From: Antedon mediterranea
Lineage: Eukaryota > Echinodermata > Crinoidea > Comatulida > Antedonidae
Direction of reading: 5' to 3'
DNA: 64,000 nucleotides
Assembly (NCBI RefSeq): GCF_964355755.1
Contig: NC_092677.1
Location: 23,408,101-23,472,100 of the forward strand
The position numbers and the translations under genes are program-made. This document shows positions 57,279-64,000 of this stretch, piece by piece. Position 1 is the first letter of the stretch, and the number at the start of each line of letters is the position of its first letter. Below the pieces are notes generated by a model. That model did not search any database. It saw only the letters and a list, made by a program, of their open reading frames with translations, and was not told the origin of the DNA.

Positions 57279-60200
57279 CTAGACATGTAACTCGTCACTT
57301 TGACGAGTTTGGTTATCCGCCGCGCAAGTGGTGCAACATAAACATTAAGAGGATAGGTTGAGGACAAAAGGAAGTGTTCACGTTGGCATTATGACCTGAA
57401 CTGAAGAATATGATATGTTGTTATTGCTGAATTTTATTATTTAAATTCATATATAGTATACACAGTATCTGTATCCATATCACATACAGTGTAGAATAGG
57501 TGAAATTACGGGACCCGCTATTTATTGCAATTTTTAACATGTTGACGGTTTTAAAATGAAACGCGAAGGTAGCAATTCCGAAAGGAAATTATCTCAGCAA
57601 CAACGTATTAACGTGTAGAAGAAATTTGAATACGTGAAATATTGATGCGCGCTCTTTTAAATGTAATGAATTATGACGCAAAAGATGAAAATACGACCTT
57701 TTTTATTTAACTGGCCATATGATGACGTCACAACATCCGATTGGCAACATTTTTACATAATTTCGTATCTACAATCCAATAGCTTCCAGAAAAAGTTTTA
57801 ATCGTGATTATCACATTTTATTCTTACGAGCTATAACAGATTAAAATTTACTGTAAAGATGAAATTGATGCCACACGTGATTTAAATTTTTAGGCATGAC
57901 GACGTCAAAAAAATAAAAATATTTTTAACTCATGCGAAAGATAGTTGATTGACCTAGACAATATCAAAATCGGGGTGAAAATGGAAAACGGATAAGTGGA
58001 GATGCGCTCTATTCAATGTGATGAGCTATGACGAAAGATACAAAAATCCTAAATTTTATATTCGCGTGGCCATACGATGACGTCACAATGTCCGGTTAGC
58101 CATATTAATACCTGATCCGACATCTACAACTCATCTACTTCCAGAATATGTCATCCACAAAAAGTTGACCGTCTAGTTTAGAAATTACGACTGTTTAAAA
58201 AAAGGCATATTTTAAACGAATTGTTTAACCTTTTCATAAAAAACGCGCGCAAATTGTCCAATTCGACGTGCTCGTATGACGTATCTTTAAGTCGAAATTG
58301 TTTAAAATTTGGTAAAATTACTAGAAAAGGCTGGAAAAACATAAATTACGCGAAAAAAATACGTTTTCAATGCTACGTGCGCACCGCACACGTAAAAATG
58401 TGCGCACGCGTGGGAATTTTTGACATGCTTAAAACGACATGAAACGCGTAGAAAGTTGATTATAAATTAATTTTGCGCAATTTGAAATTTTAAATGCGCG
58501 TGCGCGCGTAACTTTGTGTAAAACACGCAATTTTTTTTCAACAGAAAGTTAGCGCATGATATAAATTAAACTTTTGCAAAGTTTCACTTTAAAATGTTAT
58601 TTGGTTTTCGACATATGTTAAATACGAGAAAATCGTTAAATCGCGCGTACGTCACGTTGCGCAATTGTAAACGTCATGAAAAGCTTCGCATGACGACGTT
58701 ACGTAAATGTCAAAATGTTAACATAGTTAACGAAATGTTATGTTTGCGAGTTTCAGAGAAAAGCGTTACACAAAAATCATACAGAAAGAAAGAAGAACTA
58801 GACATGAAACTCGTCACTTTGACGAGTTAGTTATCCGCACGACAAACGCCACGTGCACGTCATACGTTGGAATATTGCACACGGAAAAAGATTATGGCAT
58901 TGTGACCTGAACTGAAGAATATGATATGTTTTTAGTGCTGAATTCTGTTATTTTGTGTCATATAGTATACACAGTATAATCTGTATACATATCACATACA
59001 GTGTAGAATAGGTGAAATTACGGGACCCGCTATTTATTCAAATTTTTAACATATTGACGGTTTCAAAATGAAACGCGAATGTAGCAATTTCGGAAGGAAA
59101 TTATCTCAGCAACAACATATTAACGTGTGGAAGAAATTTGAACACGTGAAATATTGATGCACGTTCTTTTAAATGTAATGAACTATGACGCAAAAGATGA
59201 AAATACGACTTTTTTTATTTAACTGGCCATATGATGACGTCACAACATCCGATTGGCAAAATGTTTACATGATTTCGTATCTACAATCCAATAGCTTCCA
59301 GAAAACATTTTAATCGTGATTATCCCATTTTGTTCTTACGAGCGATAACAGATTAAAATTTACTGTAAAGATGAAATTAATGACCCAAGTAATTAACATT
59401 TTTAGGCATGATGACGTTACAAATATTAAAATATTTTTAGCTCATGCGAAAGGTAGTTGATTGACCTAGACAATATTAAAATCTCGGAGAAAATGGAATA
59501 CGGATAAGCGTGATGCGCTCCATTGAATGTGATGAGCAATAACGAAAGAGACAAAAATCCTATATTTTATATTTGTGTGGCCATACGATGACGTCAAAAT
59601 GTCCTGTTAGCCATATTAATGTATGATTTGATATCTACAACTCATCAACTTCCAGAATATGTAATAAAAATAACTTTCACCGTTTAGTTTAGAAACTACA
59701 ACTGTTTAAAAAAAGGCATAATTTTGACGATTTTTTTAGCTTTTTGATCAAAAACGCGCGTAAATTTTCCAATTCGACGTGCTCGTATGACGTAATTTAA
59801 AGTCACAAATGGTTTTAAAATGGTAAAATTACTCTAGAAGGCTGGAAAAACATAATTCATGAGAAAAAAAGATGTTTTTCACGGTACGTGGCCACCGCGC
59901 GCGTAAAAAAATGCGTGCACGTGGGAATTTTTGACATGCGCGAAATGTCATGAGTCGTGTAAAAAGTTGATTAAAAATTAATTTTACGCATTTTGAAACT
60001 TTAAATGCGCGTGCGCGCGTAACTTCTTGTAAAACATGCCATTTTTAATCAATAAAAAGTTTGCACTTGATATGACTTAAATTTTCACAAAGTGTCAAAA
60101 CTAAATTATGCTTGGTTTTTAGTCTATGAGCAATCATAAAAAATCATGAAATCGCGCGTAAGTCACGTTGCGCAACTCTGACGTCATTAAAAAATAGGAG

Positions 60201-63200
60201 GTGCACAACTTCACGTAAATGCCCATATGTTGACAAAGTTATGAAATGTTATGTTTACCCATTTTAGAGATACGCTCTGCACAAAAAGTGAGGGAGAAAG
60301 ACAGAAGAATAATATAAAATTGAAACAGGACGATTACAAGGAGTTATCCGCTACTAAGCGGATAACTAACTAGACATGTAACTCGTCACTTTGACGAGTT
60401 TGGTTATCCGCCGCGCAAGTGGTGCAACATTAACATTAAGGGGATAGGTTGAGGACAAAAGGAAGTGTTCACGTTGGCATTATGACCTGAACTGAAGAAT
60501 ATGATATGTTGCTGAATTTTATTATTTAAATTCATATATAGTATACACAGTATAATCTGTATCCATATCACATACAGTGACATACATAGAATAGGTGAAA
60601 TTACGGGACCCGCTATTTATTGCAATTTTTAACGTGTTGACGGTTTTAAAATGAAACGCGAAGTTAGCAATTCCGAAAGGAAATTATCTCAGCAACAACG
60701 TATTAGCATGTAGAAGAAATTTGAATACGTGAAATATTGATGCGCGCTCGTTTAAATGTAATGAATTATGACGCAAAAGATGAAAATACGACCTTTTTTA
60801 TATAACTGGCCATATGATGACGTCACAACATCCGATTGGCAACATTTTTACATAATTTCGTATCTACAATCCAATAGCTTCCAGAAAAAGTTTTAATCGT
60901 GATTATCACATTTTATTCTTACGAGCTATAACAGATTAAAATTTACTGTAAAGATGAAATTGATGCCACACGTGATATAAATTTTTAGGCATGATGACGT
61001 CAAAAAAATTAAAATATTTTTAACTCATGCGAAAGATAGTTGATTGACCTAGACAATATCAAAATCGGGGTGAAAATGGAAAACGGATAAGTGGAGATGC
61101 GCTCTATTCAATGTGATGAGCTATGACGAAAGATACAAAAATCCTAAATTTTATATTCGCGTGGCCATACGATGACGTCACAATGTCCGGTTAGCCATAT
61201 TAATACCTGATCCGACATCTACAACTCATCTACTTCCAGAATATGTCATCCACAAAAAGTTGACCGTCTAGTTTAGAAATTACCACTGTTTAAAAAAAGG
61301 CATATTTTAAACAAATTTTTTAACCTTTTCATAAAAAACGCGCGTAAATTTTCCAATTCGACGTGCTCGTATGACGTATCTTTAAGTCGAAATTGTTTAA
61401 AATTTGGTAAAATTACTAGAAAAGGCTGGAAAAACATAAATCACGCGAAAAAAATACGTTTTCAATGCTACGTGCGCACCGCACACGTAAAAATGTGCGC
61501 ACGCGTGGGAATTTTTGACATGCTTAAAACGACATGAAACGCGTAGAAAGTTGATTATAAATTAATTTTGCGCATTTTGAAATTTTAAATGCGCGTGCGC
61601 GCGTAACTTTGTGTAAAACACGCAATTTTTTTTCAACAGAAAGTTAGCGCATGATATAAATTAAACTTTTGCAAAGTTTCACTTTAAAATGTTATTTGGT
61701 TTTCGACATATGTTAAATACGAGAAAATCGTTAAATCGCGCGTACGTCACGTTGCGCAATTGTAAACATCATGAAAAGCTTCGCTTGACGACGTTACATA
61801 AATGTCAAAATGTTAACATAGTTCACAAAATGTTATGTTTGCAAGTTTTAGAGAAAAGCGTGCCACAAAAATCATACAGAAAGAAAGAAGAGAAACTAGA
61901 CATGTAACTCGTCACTTTGACGAGTTAGTTATCCGCACGACAAAGGCCACGTGCACGTCATACGTTAGAATATTGCACACAGAAAAAGATTATGGTAATA
62001 TGACCTGAACTGAAGAATATGATATGTTGTTATTGCTGAATTCTGTTATTTTGTGTCATATAGTATATACATAATCTGTATACATATTACATACAGTGTA
62101 GAATAGGTGAAATTACGGGACCCCCCGTTTATTCCTATTTTTAACATGGCGACGGTATCAAAATGAAAAACTAAGACAGCAATTTGGGAAGGAAATTATC
62201 TCAGTAACAACATATTAACGTGCTGAAGAAATTTGAATACGTGAAATATTGATGCACGCTCTTTTAAATGTAATGAATTATGACGCAAAAGATGAAAATA
62301 CGACTTTTTTTATTTAACTGGTCATATGATGACGTCACAACATCCGATTGGCAAAATGTTTACATAAATTCGTATCTACAATCCAATAGCTTCCAGAAAA
62401 CGTTTTAATCATGATTATCACGTTTTATTCTGACGAGCTATAACAGATTGAAATTTACTGTAAAGACGAAAATAAGTGACCCACGTTATTTACATTTTTA
62501 GACATGATGACGTCATAAAAATTAAAATATTTTTAACTCATGCGAAAGATAGTTGATTGACCTAGATAATATAAAAATTGGGGTAAAAATGGAAAACAGA
62601 TAATTGGAGATGCGCTCTATTAAATGTCATGCGCTATGATGAAAGATACAAAAATCCTATATTTTATATTCGCGTGGCCATACGATGACGTCACAATGTC
62701 CGGTTAGCCATATTATTACATGATCCGATATCTACACCTCATCAACTTCAAGAATATGTCATCCACAAAAAGTTGACCGTCCAGTTTAGAAATTACGACT
62801 GTTTAAAAAAAGGCATAATTTTGACAAATTTTAACGAATGTTTTACCTTTTTCATCAAAAACCCACGTAAATTATCCAATTCGACGTGCCCGTATGACGT
62901 AATTTTAAGTCTAAATCGTTTAAAAGTTGGTAAAATTACTACAAAAGGCTGGAAAAACATAAATCACGTGAAAAAAATTGTTTTCAACGCTACGTGCGCA
63001 CGGCGCGCGTAAAAAAATGCGCACGCGTGGGAATTTTTTACCTGCTCAAAATGACATGAAACGCGTAGAAAGTGGATTAGAAATTGATTTTTCGCGTTTT
63101 GAAATTTTAAACGCGCGTGCGCGCGTAACTTCGTGTAAAACATGCCATTTTTTTTACAAAGTCAGTTAGCGCAAGATATAACTAAAACTTTTGTTAAGTT

Positions 63201-64000
63201 TCAATTTAAATTGTTATATGGTTTTCGATGTATGTTAAATACGCGAAATTCGTTAAAACGCGCGTAAGTCATGTTGTGCAATTCTGACGTCATTCAGAAA
63301 TAGAAAAGCACAACTTCAGGTGAATACCCATATGTTGACAAAGTTATGAAATGTTAACTTTACACGTTTTTGAGATATGCTCTGCACAAAAATGACAGAA
63401 AGAAAGAATAATACAGACTAGACATGTAACTCGTCACTTTGACGAGTTTGGTTATCCGCCGCGCAAGTGGTGCAACATTAACATTAAGGGGATAGGTTGA
63501 GGACAAAAGGAAGTGTTCACGTTGGCATTATGACCTGAACTGAAGAATATGATATGTTTGTTATTGCTGAATTTTATTATTTAAATTCATATATAGTATA
63601 CACAGTATAATCTGTATCCATATCACATACAGTGTAGAATAGGTGAAATTACGGGACCCGCTATTTATTGCAATTTTTAACATGTTGACGGTTTTAAAAT
63701 GAAACGCGAAGGTAGCAATTTCGAAAGGAAATTATCTCAGCAACAACGTATTAGCGTGTAGAAGAAATTTGAATACGTGAAATATTGATGCGCGCTCTTT
63801 TAAATGTAATGAATTATGACGCAAAAGATGAAAATACGACCTTTTTTATTTAACTGGCCATATAATGACGTCACAACATCCGATTGGCAATATTTTTACA
63901 TAATTTCGTATCTACAATCCAATAGCTTCCAGAAAAAGTTTTAATCGTGATTATCACATTTTATTCTTTCGAGCTATAACAGATTAAAATTTACTGTAAA
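57279..64000. repeat. 1.5-kb tandem satellite with A-B higher-order structure
   Basis: Units start with CTAGACATGTAACTCGTCAC or a one-base variant at 57279 (A), 58798 (B), 60370 (A), 61896 (B) and 63418 (A, cut by the window edge), with lengths 1519, 1572, 1526 and 1522 bp. A units continue GGTTATCCGCCGCGCAAGTG; B units continue AGTTATCCGCACGAC. A matches A and B matches B over their first parts more closely than A matches B, giving a dimeric period of about 3.05-3.1 kb. Each unit opens with a 9-bp hairpin, AACTCGTCA CTT TGACGAGTT, and contains an internal diverged duplication with a period of about 355 bp. Short open frames over the units are not conserved enough to be genes. Confidence 0.9.
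57723..57730. promoter_or_regulatory. TGACGTCA palindrome, recurring in the satellite
   Basis: A perfect ATF/CREB-type octamer. Others seen in the array are at 58078-58085, 59235-59242, 59589-59596, 60818-60825, 60995-61002 and 61173-61180, at the same places in successive units. Function is unknown. Confidence 0.6.

Noticed and set aside
58221-63169. Several 60-80 codon frames in the satellite units
   Set aside because: Homologous frames are broken or shifted in neighbouring units, so they are not conserved as proteins.
52243-64000. Kinase-domain exons of the PSKH1-like gene
   Set aside because: Minus-strand frames in this stretch were read for kinase motifs (glycine loop, HRDLKP, DFG) and none was found.

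Overview
This is eukaryotic nuclear DNA from an invertebrate animal. It is AT-rich and intron-rich, with GT-AG introns, short phase-matched exons and many DNA transposon remnants. The frequent GGCCTA-containing words, a 5S-rRNA-derived SINE and the gene content suggest a deuterostome, most likely an echinoderm. The species cannot be fixed from the sequence alone. Exons were assembled by hand from reading frame, splice sites and phase; no alignment or transcript was available.

Four protein-coding genes are supported. (1) 1-7323, plus strand: nine exons of a transposase-like protein resembling the CACTA/Tnp2-type group, with the 5' end outside the window. (2) 14219-7273, minus strand: a complete 13-exon gene for a 469-residue BEN-domain protein with an N-terminal Tudor/chromo-like segment and a lysine-rich linker built from micro-exons. 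Genes 1 and 2 converge, and their last coding exons overlap by 51 bp. (3) 40642-15716, minus strand: a 14-exon kinesin-3 motor of the KIF28P/klp-6 type. The motor domain is complete, but the gene model stops after 436 residues without the FHA region and tail. (4) 52158-51790, minus strand: the last exon of a PSKH1-like protein kinase, whose catalytic exons lie beyond the right edge.

The rest is introns and intergenic DNA full of repeats: hAT-type elements with 8-bp target-site duplications (TSDs), a piggyBac-type element with TTAA duplications, a TA-flanked 0.85-kb element, several inverted-repeat MITEs present in two copies, two tRNA-derived SINE families, a LINE 3' fragment, a 5S-derived SINE and a motif matching a type I hammerhead ribozyme. 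From 57279 to the right edge the DNA is a tandem array of about 1.5-kb units alternating between two types, a roughly 3.1-kb higher-order repeat rich in TGACGTCA sites.

The observations most worth following are: (a) three tiny (23-36 bp) palindromic insertions sharing CATGGAGG/CCTCCATG ends, each flanked by a 7-bp direct repeat of the form STTRRAT, one beside a duplicated copy of its own empty site; (b) the possibility that the transposase and BEN genes form one two-gene transposon, with a 22-bp palindrome array at its right side, inserted in the kinesin gene just where that gene appears truncated; (c) the hammerhead ribozyme motif; and (d) the dimeric 1.5-kb satellite.
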